From contig NZ_JHZK01000001.1 of NCBI RefSeq assembly GCF_000688515.1, positions 124,001-188,000 of the forward strand: a stretch of DNA of 64,000 bases, given 5' to 3'. Both the position numbers and the translations under genes were made by a program. The notes below the pieces were generated by a model. It saw only the letters and a program-made list of their open reading frames with translations. It was not told the DNA's origin and did no database searches. Every line of letters starts with the position of its first letter. The first letter of the stretch is position 1. The DNA comes from Afifella pfennigii DSM 17143 (GTDB taxonomy: Bacteria > Pseudomonadota > Alphaproteobacteria > Rhizobiales > Afifellaceae). Shown here in pieces: positions 32,295 to 41,011 of the stretch.

Positions 32295-32337
32295 GCTTGG
32301 GGGGGCCGCGCGCGCGAGCCCCGCCACCCTTCCTGGC

Positions 32338-33525
32338 TCAGATGGCGTTCGCCTCGCGCAGAGCGGCGATCCGCGTCGGATCGTAGCCCAGCCAGTCGTG
32401 CAGAACCTCGTCCGTGTGCTGACCCACGACGGGGGGCGCGTGACGCAAGGTCCCGGGCGTCTCCGACAGCTTGATCGGTATTCCGGCCATCTTCAGCGTG
32501 CCATAGGCCGGATTGGTGACCTCCATGATCTGGTCGCGCGCTTTCAGCTGCTCGTTGTGGAACACCTCCGCGATCGTATCGACGCGCGCGCAGGGAATGC
32601 CGGCCTCGTCCATCCGCTTCACGACTTCCTCCACCGTATGGCGGCCGGTCCAGGCCGAGACGATGGCCTCGACCTCCTCGATACGGCCAAGCCGCTCGCT
32701 ATTGGAGGCAAAGGCGGGGTCCTGGAGCAGATGGTTCTGCCCGATGGCCGCGGCGAGCCTTGGAAACAGGCTGTCGCTGCCGGCGTTGATATGCACCCAG
32801 CGGCCATCCTTGCACTGGAAGTTGTTGGCCGGCGTGGAGTAGCGGTCGCGGCTGCCGACGCGGGTCAGTTCGTGCCCCGTCAAGGCGTATTCCGGCAGCG
32901 CCGTCATCAGGAGCGAGATGGTGCAATCGAGCATGGCAAGGTCGATCAACTGCCCCTTGCCGGTGCCGTGCCGCGCCTCGACGGCCGACAGGATGCCGAT
33001 GCAGCCGTAAAGCGACGTCAGATAGTCGACGATGAAGGTCCCGGCGGGGAGCGGCTTGCCGTCCTCTTCCCCCGTCAGTTCCATCAGCCCGCTGCCGGCC
33101 TGGGCGATCGCGTCGAAGCACGGACGGGCGCTCCACGGTCCCGTCTGACCGTAGCCGGAGACCCGCAACAGGATGAGACGTTCGTTGAGCGCGCGCAGCG
33201 TCTCCCAATCGCATCCCATCTTTTCCAGCGTTCCGGGCCGGAAGTTCTCGATGACGATGTCGGCCTCGGCAATGAGCTCGCGCAGCAGCTTCTGTCCGTC
33301 CGGGCTGCGGAAGTTGAGGGTGATCGCCCGCTTGTTGCGATTGTAGACCAGCGTGTAGATCCCGTGCTCGCCCTTGCGGGGCGGAAGCAGCCGGGTTTCC
33401 TCGCCCCGGCCGGGGCTCTCCACCTTGATGACGTCGGCCCCCATATCGCCGAGGATCATGCCGCAATTGGGCCCTGCGATATAGCGGGACAGGTCGAGCA
33501 CTTTCAGACCATGCAAAGCTTGCAT
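32338..33525 (-). CDS. Class III CoA transferase (CaiB/Frc family)
   Basis: A 395-residue enzyme that transfers CoA between carboxylic acids. Family marks are MGADVIKVESPGRGEETR near residues 28-45, NKRAITLNF, VIENFRPGTLEKMG and the catalytic Asp167 in GTFIVDYLTS, matching Asp169 of CaiB. It is the last gene of the LacI-headed operon, 43 bases after the TRAP large subunit, so it probably activates the acid that the TRAP system imports. The CoA donor and the acid are unknown. Related enzymes act on mesaconate, oxalate and carnitine. Confidence 0.92.
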   Translation of the reverse strand: MQALHGLKVLDLSRYIAGPNCGMILGDMGADVIKVESPGRGEETRLLPPRKGEHGIYTLVYNRNKRAITLNFRSPDGQKLLRELIAEADIVIENFRPGTLEKMGCDWETLRALNERLILLRVSGYGQTGPWSARPCFDAIAQAGSGLMELTGEEDGKPLPAGTFIVDYLTSLYGCIGILSAVEARHGTGKGQLIDLAMLDCTISLLMTALPEYALTGHELTRVGSRDRYSTPANNFQCKDGRWVHINAGSDSLFPRLAAAIGQNHLLQDPAFASNSERLGRIEEVEAIVSAWTGRHTVEEVVKRMDEAGIPCARVDTIAEVFHNEQLKARDQIMEVTNPAYGTLKMAGIPIKLSETPGTLRHAPPVVGQHTDEVLHDWLGYDPTRIAALREANAI

Positions 33526-33568
33526 CGTTGCATCCGTAATTGTCGCGAAACAGGAAAGGCGGCGTTCG

Positions 33569-34879
33569 TCAGCGCCCGAACACCAGGCTTGGGAGCCAGG
33601 TGATGGCCTCCGGGACGAACATCAGGAACAGGCACACCAGCAACAGCGCCCCCACGAACCAGGACACGGTCCCGATGGCGCGTGTCAGGGGAATGTCGGC
33701 GATACTGCAGCCGATGAGAAGCAGCGTGCCGACCGGCGGCGTGCACGCCCCGATGAGAGAGACCATCACGATGATGACACCGTAATGGATGGGATCGAAG
33801 CCGAGGCTGACGCCGATCGCGGCCAAGGGCGCGCCGAACATGATCAGCATCGCTGTGACGTCGAGCACGAAGCCGAGGACGAACAGAAGCAGCAGGATGA
33901 GGGCGAAATAGACGAACCGGTTGTCGCTGATGAGCGCCAGATTGCCGAGCAGCCAGTTCTGGAAGTCGTTGCGCGTCAGGATGTCGGAGAACAGCGTCGA
34001 AAAGCCGATGATCGCCATCACCACCGCGGTGAGGATGGCGGTGCGATAGGCCACGTCGTAGATATTGCCCCAGGTGAGCGTGCGATAGAAGAACAGGCCC
34101 GCCACCAGCGCGCAGGCCACCGCCAACACGCCCGCCTCCGTCGGCGTGGCGAAGCCGCCGACGATACCGCCGACGATGATGAGCGGAATGATCAGCGCGA
34201 TGGACGCGCCGCGCACCGCAAGCAGCAATTCCTTCCAATAGGGCTGATCGTCTGGCCGCGAAAAATCGGACACCCGGAAGTCGTAACCTCTGACCCGGCC
34301 GACGATGTAGGAGACGGTGATCAAGGCGAGGCCGAACAGGATGCCTGGGATCATGCCGCCGAGGAAGAGCTGGCCGACCGACAGATTGGTCAGCGACCCG
34401 TAAAGCACCATCAGAATGCTGGGCGGGATCAGCGCGCCGATGGTGCCGGAGGTCGCCGTGACGGCGACCGCGTAATCGGCGTCGTAGCCCGCCTTCTTCA
34501 TCGACGGGATGAGCAGCGAGCCCATCGCCGCGCTATCGGCGGTGATGGATCCCGACACGCCGGCGAAGATCATGCTGGACAGAACGTTCACATAGGCGAG
34601 CCCGACCCGGAAGAAGCGTCCGACGAGCACGTCGGCGAGCTTGACGATGCGCGCCGTCAGGCCGCTCGCGGTGCACAGCTCGCCGGCGAAGATGAAGAAG
34701 GGAATGGCCAGCAGCGTGAAGGAATCGATTCCGGCGAAGAACTTGGAGGTCACGATATAGGCGATCAGCGTCGGGTCGATGGCGATGATCAGCATCGAGG
34801 ACACGGCGATGGCGAAGGCAATCGGCATGCCCAACACCAACAGCCCGAAGAAGCACAGAAATAAGATCGCGATCATCAT
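33569..34879 (-). CDS. dctM: TRAP transporter large permease subunit (DctM)
   Basis: A 436-residue inner-membrane protein with about twelve hydrophobic segments and the DctM signatures IPFFIFAGELCTASGL, FAGVSGSITADSAAMGSLLI and GTIGALIPPSILMVLYG. It is the Na+-driven permease of a tripartite transporter that works with the periplasmic binding protein encoded at 35468. It overlaps the small subunit gene by four bases. TRAP systems generally import carboxylates or sugar acids, in keeping with the CoA transferase downstream. Confidence 0.95.
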   Translation of the reverse strand: MMIAILFLCFFGLLVLGMPIAFAIAVSSMLIIAIDPTLIAYIVTSKFFAGIDSFTLLAIPFFIFAGELCTASGLTARIVKLADVLVGRFFRVGLAYVNVLSSMIFAGVSGSITADSAAMGSLLIPSMKKAGYDADYAVAVTATSGTIGALIPPSILMVLYGSLTNLSVGQLFLGGMIPGILFGLALITVSYIVGRVRGYDFRVSDFSRPDDQPYWKELLLAVRGASIALIIPLIIVGGIVGGFATPTEAGVLAVACALVAGLFFYRTLTWGNIYDVAYRTAILTAVVMAIIGFSTLFSDILTRNDFQNWLLGNLALISDNRFVYFALILLLLFVLGFVLDVTAMLIMFGAPLAAIGVSLGFDPIHYGVIIVMVSLIGACTPPVGTLLLIGCSIADIPLTRAIGTVSWFVGALLLVCLFLMFVPEAITWLPSLVFGR

Positions 34880-35364
34880 GGCAGCAGCTGTCCGCCTTCG
34901 TCCTCCGGTTCCCTGTTGAGCAGGACGCGCACCAGGGCCGGCACCGTTTCAAGGATCATCAGCGCCCCGCAGATCGGTATCGCCGCGTAGACGTAGGACA
35001 TCGGCAATTGCATCGCCGCGGAGAGCTGGTCGAAGTTCCACTGGATCATCTGGATCCCGTAATGGATGAGGATGCCCGCCAGGATGAGCACGCCGATATG
35101 GCAGATGGCGGTGGCCAGGCGGCGCTGCAGCGGCGGCAGCACGTCGCGAACCATCGTCATGCTGAAATGCGTGCCCAGATGCAGGGCGACGCCGATGCCA
35201 AGGCAGGTGATCCAGAAGTTGAGGTAGCGGCTCACCTCGCCGGCCCAGTAGACGCTGGGCAGGAAGGGAAAAAGACGTGCCAGCGTCGCGGCGAAGGTGA
35301 CCGCGGTCATCGCCAGGAACAACAGCACGATCACCGGCTTCAGGATTCGCACAATGTAGGACAA
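34876..35364 (-). CDS. dctQ: TRAP transporter small permease subunit (DctQ)
   Basis: A 162-residue protein with four membrane helices (about 12-32, 48-66, 88-108 and 128-150). It has the DctQ-type WAGEVSRYLNFWITCLGIGV stretch, which contains the conserved aromatic/Glu-Arg pattern of the family. It partners DctM and the binding protein. The stop overlaps the dctM start (ATGA), and the upstream binding-protein gene ends 103 bases before its start. Confidence 0.93.
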   Translation of the reverse strand: MSYIVRILKPVIVLLFLAMTAVTFAATLARLFPFLPSVYWAGEVSRYLNFWITCLGIGVALHLGTHFSMTMVRDVLPPLQRRLATAICHIGVLILAGILIHYGIQMIQWNFDQLSAAMQLPMSYVYAAIPICGALMILETVPALVRVLLNREPEDEGGQLLP

Positions 35365-35467
35365 GGTCTCCGCTCCCTTCCGTGCGCTTGCCGCGGCTCA
35401 CGGCCGGCGGCATCGGCGCGCGTCGGCACGGCGGCGGGAACGCGCCCGCCGCCGCCCGCAACAAGGC

Positions 35468-36484
35468 TTACTGCGTCGCCAGGACCGCCCGCGCCTTGGC
35501 GAGCAGATCGACCGCGCCCGGCCCGATGCTTTCGGCGTATTCGTCGGCGAAGGGTTCAAGGACGGCGCGGAACTTCTCCGCCTCGCCCGGCGCCAGCTCC
35601 ACCACGGTCAGCCCCTCTTCCTTCATCGTCGCCAGGACCTCGTCGTTGGAGGCCAGCACGTCGCCGAGCATGATGTCGGTGGAGCGCTTGCCGGCGTCGC
35701 GCAGGACCTGCTGATACTCCTCCGGCAGCGCCTGGAAGTAGTCGAGATTGATGGCCAGGTAGCAGGGATTCACGATGTGCTGCGTCTGCACATAGTAGGG
35801 CGCCACCTCGAAGAACTTGTTGTTGTAGGTGGTGCTGGGCCCCGATTCCATGCCGTCGGCGACGCCCGTCTGCAGCGAGGTATAGGCCTCCGTGAACGCC
35901 GTCGGCGTGGGCACGGCGCCAAGCGCGCGCGCCATGCCGACATACATCGGCGCCTCGGGAATGCGCAGCTTGTAGTCCTTCATCTCCTCCAGGGTGTTGA
36001 AGGATTCCACCGAATTGATGTTGCGCGGCCCCTCATAGCCGAAGCCGAGGATCTCGTAGCCCTTGTCGTTGGCCAGGGCGTTGATGTCGTCGATCAGCTC
36101 CCAGGTGACGACGTTGATGTCCTCCATCTTGGGATAAAGGAACGGCACCTCCAGCATGTAGAATTCCTGGATGAAGCGGCCGAGGCCGCCGCCGCCGCTC
36201 ATGACCATTTCCAGCGTGCCGCGGCGCACGCCCTCCGACGCCTCGCGCTCGTTGCCGAGCTGGTTGTTGCAGAAGACCTGCACGTCGATATCGCCGTTGG
36301 TCCCCTCCTCCACGTAGGACGCGAAGTTGTGCGTCTGCACGCACATGGGATGGTTCTCCGGGTAAAGGTTCGACAGCCGGATGGTGTAGGTGGCGGCCTC
36401 CGCCGGCATCGTGGCGCTTCCCACGACCACCGCGGCGAGCGCCATCGCCATCAACCCGCTCGATGTTCTCGCATCCTGTCTCAT
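35468..36484 (-). CDS. dctP: TRAP transporter solute-binding protein (DctP)
   Basis: A 338-residue periplasmic binding protein. I place the start at ATG 36484 (MRQDARTSSG) because AGGGAG lies about seven bases before it; ATG 36490 is too close to that site. The signal peptide is about residues 1-30, ending MPAEA. The mature part shows the DctP fold, with IRLSNLYPENHPMC at its start, LRIPEAPMYVGMARALGAVPTP (the stretch with the Arg that binds substrate carboxylates) and GVADGMESGPSTTY. It captures the operon's unknown acid substrate. Confidence 0.93.
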   Translation of the reverse strand: MRQDARTSSGLMAMALAAVVVGSATMPAEAATYTIRLSNLYPENHPMCVQTHNFASYVEEGTNGDIDVQVFCNNQLGNEREASEGVRRGTLEMVMSGGGGLGRFIQEFYMLEVPFLYPKMEDINVVTWELIDDINALANDKGYEILGFGYEGPRNINSVESFNTLEEMKDYKLRIPEAPMYVGMARALGAVPTPTAFTEAYTSLQTGVADGMESGPSTTYNNKFFEVAPYYVQTQHIVNPCYLAINLDYFQALPEEYQQVLRDAGKRSTDIMLGDVLASNDEVLATMKEEGLTVVELAPGEAEKFRAVLEPFADEYAESIGPGAVDLLAKARAVLATQ

Positions 36485-36525
36485 GGACATTCTCCCTTTT
36501 CGACTTTGCTGTCCGACGACCGGGC

Positions 36526-37443
36526 TCACACCCGGCATTTGGCCCATCCCACCGAGGTGATGGCGCCTTCCTCGTTCTCGATCCAAACGTCGAGAGCGAC
36601 CTCGCGAGCGTCCCTGTCGATGGACTTGATCACCGCGCGCGCGGTCACGACGTCCTTCCAGAAGACAGGTTTCAGGTAGATCATCTTGATCCACCCGCCC
36701 GTTAACCACGACTTCCCGAATAAATTCGACAACATCCCCGCCGCCCAGCATGTGGTTTGCATGCCCTGAGCAAGCGTCGTCGGAAATCCCGCTTCCTTCG
36801 CGAAATTGTCGTCCGTGTGAATATTGTGGTAGTTCTTGCCGCCCTGCGAGAAGACGGTCATCTGGTCCTGCCGGGCGACCTTCCGGACCGGCGCGATCGG
36901 CGTGCCTTCTTCCAGCCCCTCGTTCCAGCGCGCCGCCACCGCGCGCTCGGCCGGCCAATGGGGCTCGACCTTGTCGCCGGTCGGCTTGCCCTCGCCGCTT
37001 CCCAGCCGCACATTGTCCGGCACGCGCATGATCTCGGTGCTGATCTGGCGCACGATGCGCGTGCCGAATTCGTCCTCCGCATAGGTATCGAAGACGGTGT
37101 AGCCCTTGCCACGCTTCATGTATTTGTCGGTGTACTTGCCGACGAAATTCAGCGTGCTGCCCCGCGGCGCCGGGTTGTAGAAGAAGATCTCTTCCTTCTG
37201 ATGCAGGCCGACGACGGCGTTCGGGTCGTAGCGCTCAAGAAACAGCGCCACCAGATCCTTGGCGATGCCCTCGCTGGGCGCGATCGGCTGGGCGAAATCG
37301 CCACCGCCGTCCCGGTACCAGTCGCGGTAATCGTCGAGCGCGAAGGCAAGGCTGTTGATGTAATGGTCGTCGACCGTGACGCGGGCGCGTATCTCCTCGT
37401 CGAGGATGACGTTCTCGTAACTGGGGAAAATCTTCTCGCTCAC
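36526..37443 (-). CDS. MaoC/HTD2-like double hot-dog hydratase
   Basis: A 305-residue enzyme, start GTG 37443 with AAAGGAA upstream. The C-terminal half has the hydratase loop FSQGGKNYHNIHTDDNFAKE. Here the usual G-D-x-N-P-x-H signature is replaced by N-x-H-x-I-H-x-D, the form seen in HTD2-type dehydratases and mesaconyl-CoA hydratases. The N-terminal half looks like the degenerate partner hot-dog fold. It probably adds or removes water on a CoA-linked acid in the cytosol. It lies 13 bases after dhaL and 41 before dctP in the operon. Confidence 0.82.
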   Translation of the reverse strand: MSEKIFPSYENVILDEEIRARVTVDDHYINSLAFALDDYRDWYRDGGGDFAQPIAPSEGIAKDLVALFLERYDPNAVVGLHQKEEIFFYNPAPRGSTLNFVGKYTDKYMKRGKGYTVFDTYAEDEFGTRIVRQISTEIMRVPDNVRLGSGEGKPTGDKVEPHWPAERAVAARWNEGLEEGTPIAPVRKVARQDQMTVFSQGGKNYHNIHTDDNFAKEAGFPTTLAQGMQTTCWAAGMLSNLFGKSWLTGGWIKMIYLKPVFWKDVVTARAVIKSIDRDAREVALDVWIENEEGAITSVGWAKCRV

Positions 37444-37456
37444 TCTTCGCTTCCTT

Positions 37457-38110
37457 TCAGCGCGCCACATCTCTCGTCGTCTCGCCCGCGCCCGGCTCGC
37501 CGGCCGGCAGCGCGACATCGACCATCAGCGCCAGGGCGAGCATGCCGGGATCGTCCAGGCCGACGCTGCGTTCGGCGAAAAGCCGCGCCCGCCCGACCTG
37601 GCAGGGCCGGTCGCGAAACGCATCCAGCGTCGAGGTCATCGCCTCCCGCGCGGCGGCCTGCATCGCGGCCGGCTCGTCCAGCCCGTCCAGGGCCTGCGCC
37701 AGGCCATCCAGCCCGTCGAGCACCGTCTTCTCGCCAAGAGAGGCCCGGCCGCGCGCGGCCATGGCGTCGCGCGCCGCGGCGCAAAGCGCGGAGATCTGCG
37801 ACCACGGCAAAGCCTCGCTGCCCCGGCTCTCGCGCGCGGCGGTCAGCAACGCCGTCGCCAGCAGCGTTCCAAGGCTGGAACCGGTCGCCGCGCTCGCGGC
37901 GCGGGCCAGCTGGCCGAAGGCCTGTCCGACATCGTCTTGGGTGGAAAGGTCGACCTCGGCCATCCGCTCCACGACGCGGGCGACCATGCTGCCGGTGTCG
38001 CCGTCGCCCAGCTTGGCGTCGGCTTCGTTCAACCGGGCTTCCAGCATGTCCGCGCGATCGCGCAGCCGCGCCAGAGCAACCGCGAGGTCGGCGACCGCGA
38101 GCCCGCTCAC
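37457..38110 (-). CDS. dhaL: DhaL-type kinase ADP/ATP-binding subunit
   Basis: A 217-residue all-helical nucleotide-binding subunit of dihydroxyacetone kinase. The Mg-ATP loop is DAKLGDGDTGSMVAR (near residues 30-44, with three Asp) and the second site is SAATGSSLGTLLATAL. I choose GTG 38110 because it overlaps the dhaK stop (GTGA) and has GGAGGG just upstream; ATG 38131 in frame is an alternative. The substrate of the pair may be dihydroxyacetone or a related C4 ketose, as the family is broader than its name. Confidence 0.9.
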   Translation of the reverse strand: MSGLAVADLAVALARLRDRADMLEARLNEADAKLGDGDTGSMVARVVERMAEVDLSTQDDVGQAFGQLARAASAATGSSLGTLLATALLTAARESRGSEALPWSQISALCAAARDAMAARGRASLGEKTVLDGLDGLAQALDGLDEPAAMQAAAREAMTSTLDAFRDRPCQVGRARLFAERSVGLDDPGMLALALMVDVALPAGEPGAGETTRDVAR

Positions 38111-39096
38111 GGCACCCTCCAGAACGGGCATTCGGCCGGGGCGGCAAGAAAACCGGCGAGCTCGTCATCCAGGAAGCACAGGCTGATGGAAACGCCGGCC
38201 ATCTCCATGGAGGTCACGAAGGGCCCGACCAGGGGACGCTCGATGGAAAACCCCGCGGCTTCCAGCTTCTGCGCCGCGCATCGGTAGACGATGAAGAGCT
38301 CCTCCAGCGGCGTCGCGCCGAGGCCGTTCACCAGGATGGAGACGCGCTTGCCGGCATCGGCCGGGGCTTCTGCGAGCAGCCGCTCGATCATCTCCGCACA
38401 AAGCGCGTCCGCCGGGCGCATCCGGTCGCGCCACAGGCCGGGCTCGCCATGAATGCCCATGCCCATCTCGATCTCGTCCTCGCCGAGCGTGAAGGTCGGC
38501 TTTTCCGCCGTCGGCAGCTGGCAGGAGGAAAGGGCAAGGCCGATGGTGCGGGTGCGCGCGACGGTTCGGGTCGCGATCGCGGCCACCGCCTCCAGTTCCG
38601 CGCCCGTCGCGGCTGCCGCTCCGGCCGTCTTGTAGGCGTAGATGAGCCCGGCGACGCCGCGCCGCTTTTCCGCCTGCGCGGCATCGGCGCTGGCGATGTC
38701 GTCGGTGCCGAGAACCGTGGCGGTGGCGATCCCGTCCTCCGCCAGGAGGTCGCAGGCCATGTCGAAGTTCATCCGGTCGCCGCCGTAATTGCCGTAAAGG
38801 CACAGGACGCCCCGGCCGCCATCGGCGGCCCGGATGGCCTCTTCGCAGCTCTGGACATTGGGGCCTTCGAAGACGTTGCCGATGGCGCAGCTGTCCAGAA
38901 GGCCGGGCCCGACATAGCCGGTGAACAGGGGCAGATGTCCCGATCCGCCGCCCGAGGCGATGCCGACGCGCCCTTGCGGCGAGCCGGATGCGCGCCGCAC
39001 GACCCGCCCCTCGCGGCACAGCGAGGGATGCGCGGCCACGAGCCCGTCGAGCATCTCCTCGACGTAGTTCTCGGGATCGTTCATCAGTTTCTTCAT
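38107..39096 (-). CDS. dhaK: DhaK-type kinase substrate-binding subunit
   Basis: A 329-residue subunit that binds the keto substrate covalently through a histidine. His216 in EMGMGIHGEPG corresponds to His218 of E. coli DhaK. Other marks are GIASGGGSGHLPLFTGYVG near residues 45-63 and LYGNYGGDRMNFDMA near 100-114. The ATG at 39096 is used here, but a TTG at 39102 is better spaced from GAGGAAAG, so the protein may be two residues longer. With DhaL it phosphorylates dihydroxyacetone or a similar small ketose, using ATP or, if a DhaM partner exists elsewhere, PEP. Confidence 0.92.
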   Translation of the reverse strand: MKKLMNDPENYVEEMLDGLVAAHPSLCREGRVVRRASGSPQGRVGIASGGGSGHLPLFTGYVGPGLLDSCAIGNVFEGPNVQSCEEAIRAADGGRGVLCLYGNYGGDRMNFDMACDLLAEDGIATATVLGTDDIASADAAQAEKRRGVAGLIYAYKTAGAAAATGAELEAVAAIATRTVARTRTIGLALSSCQLPTAEKPTFTLGEDEIEMGMGIHGEPGLWRDRMRPADALCAEMIERLLAEAPADAGKRVSILVNGLGATPLEELFIVYRCAAQKLEAAGFSIERPLVGPFVTSMEMAGVSISLCFLDDELAGFLAAPAECPFWRVP

Positions 39097-39219
39097 GGGC
39101 AAGGCACTTTCCTCACAACGGGACTTTTCGGGGCAGTACGGGACGGTTCGCTGCCCCGCCGGCGCGCCGGCAAAGACAACGGGACGTCCAGATCGAGCCG
39201 GATTTTTCGAAAGAGCGGC

Positions 39220-40959
39220 TTAGCTGTTCAGGCTGTCCTTTCCCTCGAAGATGGTGACGGGCGGATAGGCGCGCTCATCGGTGATGACGTCGATCACCGT
39301 GACTTCATCGGCGGCCAGGGCGGCTTCCAAAGCGGGCGCGAAATCGGCCGCGCGCTCCACCGTGACCCCGTTGCAGCCGCAGGCCCGGGCGATCGCCGCA
39401 TGGTCGACCGGCTCAAAGTCGCAGGAATCGGAGTAGTCGTTGAACATCGTCTTCTCGGCGTGCTTCTCGTAGCCGAGGATTTGATTGTTCAGCACCGCGA
39501 CGACGACGGGGGTGCGCATGCGCCTGGCCGTCTCCAGCTCGCCCCAGACATGGGCGAAGCCGCCATCGCCGACCAGGCAGAAAACCGGCGCGCCCGGCCG
39601 CGCCACCTTCGCCCCGATGGCGTAGGGCAGCCCCCAGCCGAGCCCGGCCAGGCCGCGCGGCGTCACGAAGCGCATCCCGGCCTTGCGCGCGACCAGGAAG
39701 TTCGCCACCCAGATGGAGGAATAGCTGGCGTCCGAGACGACGATGGTGTCGGGGGTCAGCCGCGCATCGAGATCGCGCATCAGCCGCTCCGGGCGCAGCG
39801 GCGACTGGTCCAGATCCAGCGTGTCGGCCAGCTCCTTCTCGTAGGCGGCATGGCCGGCGGCGATCTTCTTCTCCACATCGGCCCGCGCCGCCTGGCGCTT
39901 GGACAGATCGCATCCGCCGAGCGCTTCCTTCAGCGCCTCCAGCGTGGCGCGCGCATCGCCGAGGAGGCGCACATCCGCCTCGTAGTTGCGGCCGATCTCC
40001 TGGCCGTCGATATCCAGATGGATGTAGGTCGCGTCCGGCGGATAGAGGCTCCAGCTGTCGGTGCCGTTCTGATTGGTCCGGTTGCCGACGAGAAACACCA
40101 CGTCGGCCTCGCTCACCATCGAGCGCAGATGGCGCGTGCGCCCTCTCGTGCCCATGAAATAGCCGACCACGCCGACCGACAGCGGATGGGTTTCGTCGAC
40201 GGCGCCCTTGCCCATCACCGTGGTGGCGACCGGCAGGCCGGCGCTCTCCTGCAGCGCGGCCAAGACATCGGCGGCGCCGGAGGCGTGGATACCCCCGCCC
40301 GCGATCACCAGCGGCGCGCGCGCTCCCGCCAGGAGATCGGCCGCCTTGGCGATCGCCTGCGGCTCGGCCACCGTCCGATCCAGAGGAAAATGGCCGAGGC
40401 TGGCGCGGCGCGGGGTGACGGCCTGCGGCGTTTCCAGGAACATGTCGATCGGCACGACGAGGACGGCCGGGCCCGGCCGGCCGGAGGCGGCCGCGGTGAA
40501 GGCCATGTCGACGTAATCCTCGACGCGATCGGCTTCGCTCACCCGCCTCACCCATTTGGCCGCGCCCTTGAACAGGTCCAGATGGTCGAGCTCCTGGAAG
40601 GCGTTGCGGTCGACCTGCTTGCGGTGCACGTCCTGGACGATGGCGACCACCGGGATCGACGCTTTCAGCGCCTCGGCCAATCCGGCGACCAGAAGCGTCG
40701 CGGCGGGGCCGTTCTGACCGATGACCACCGGCACCTTGCCGCTGAGCCGGGCATAGGCATCGGCCATCGCCGCGCCGGCGTTCTCGGTGCGGTAGCCGAT
40801 TTGGCGCAGGCCGAATTCGGGCGCCACGACGCACAGCGCGGCGGGAATGCTCTGCCCGAAAATCACCTCGACCCCGTGCCGGCGCAGCGCCCCGGCGAGC
40901 CTGTGGGCGACGCTACCCTCCACAATCGAGTGCCGTTTTTCGGTACTCCGCACATGCAT
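39220..40959 (-). CDS. Thiamine diphosphate-dependent enzyme (acetolactate synthase-like family)
   Basis: A 579-residue ThDP enzyme, start ATG 40959 with GGAGAG upstream. The PYR domain (about 10-180) has the catalytic Glu59 in GYRTENAGAAMADAYAR. A central Rossmann-type domain follows (about 200-335). The PP domain has the ThDP motif GDGG at 464-467 ending with NN at 491-492. Family members include acetolactate synthases, glyoxylate carboligase, 2-hydroxyacyl-CoA lyases and oxalyl-CoA decarboxylase. I cannot decide which reaction this one performs. In the operon it sits between lacI and dhaK, which suggests that it makes or cleaves a keto compound. Confidence 0.88.
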   Translation of the reverse strand: MHVRSTEKRHSIVEGSVAHRLAGALRRHGVEVIFGQSIPAALCVVAPEFGLRQIGYRTENAGAAMADAYARLSGKVPVVIGQNGPAATLLVAGLAEALKASIPVVAIVQDVHRKQVDRNAFQELDHLDLFKGAAKWVRRVSEADRVEDYVDMAFTAAASGRPGPAVLVVPIDMFLETPQAVTPRRASLGHFPLDRTVAEPQAIAKAADLLAGARAPLVIAGGGIHASGAADVLAALQESAGLPVATTVMGKGAVDETHPLSVGVVGYFMGTRGRTRHLRSMVSEADVVFLVGNRTNQNGTDSWSLYPPDATYIHLDIDGQEIGRNYEADVRLLGDARATLEALKEALGGCDLSKRQAARADVEKKIAAGHAAYEKELADTLDLDQSPLRPERLMRDLDARLTPDTIVVSDASYSSIWVANFLVARKAGMRFVTPRGLAGLGWGLPYAIGAKVARPGAPVFCLVGDGGFAHVWGELETARRMRTPVVVAVLNNQILGYEKHAEKTMFNDYSDSCDFEPVDHAAIARACGCNGVTVERAADFAPALEAALAADEVTVIDVITDERAYPPVTIFEGKDSLNS

Positions 40960-41011
40960 CGAACGCTCTCCAGTATGTCTCGATTTCAAGTTGCGATAGG
41001 GCGCGTGCCGC

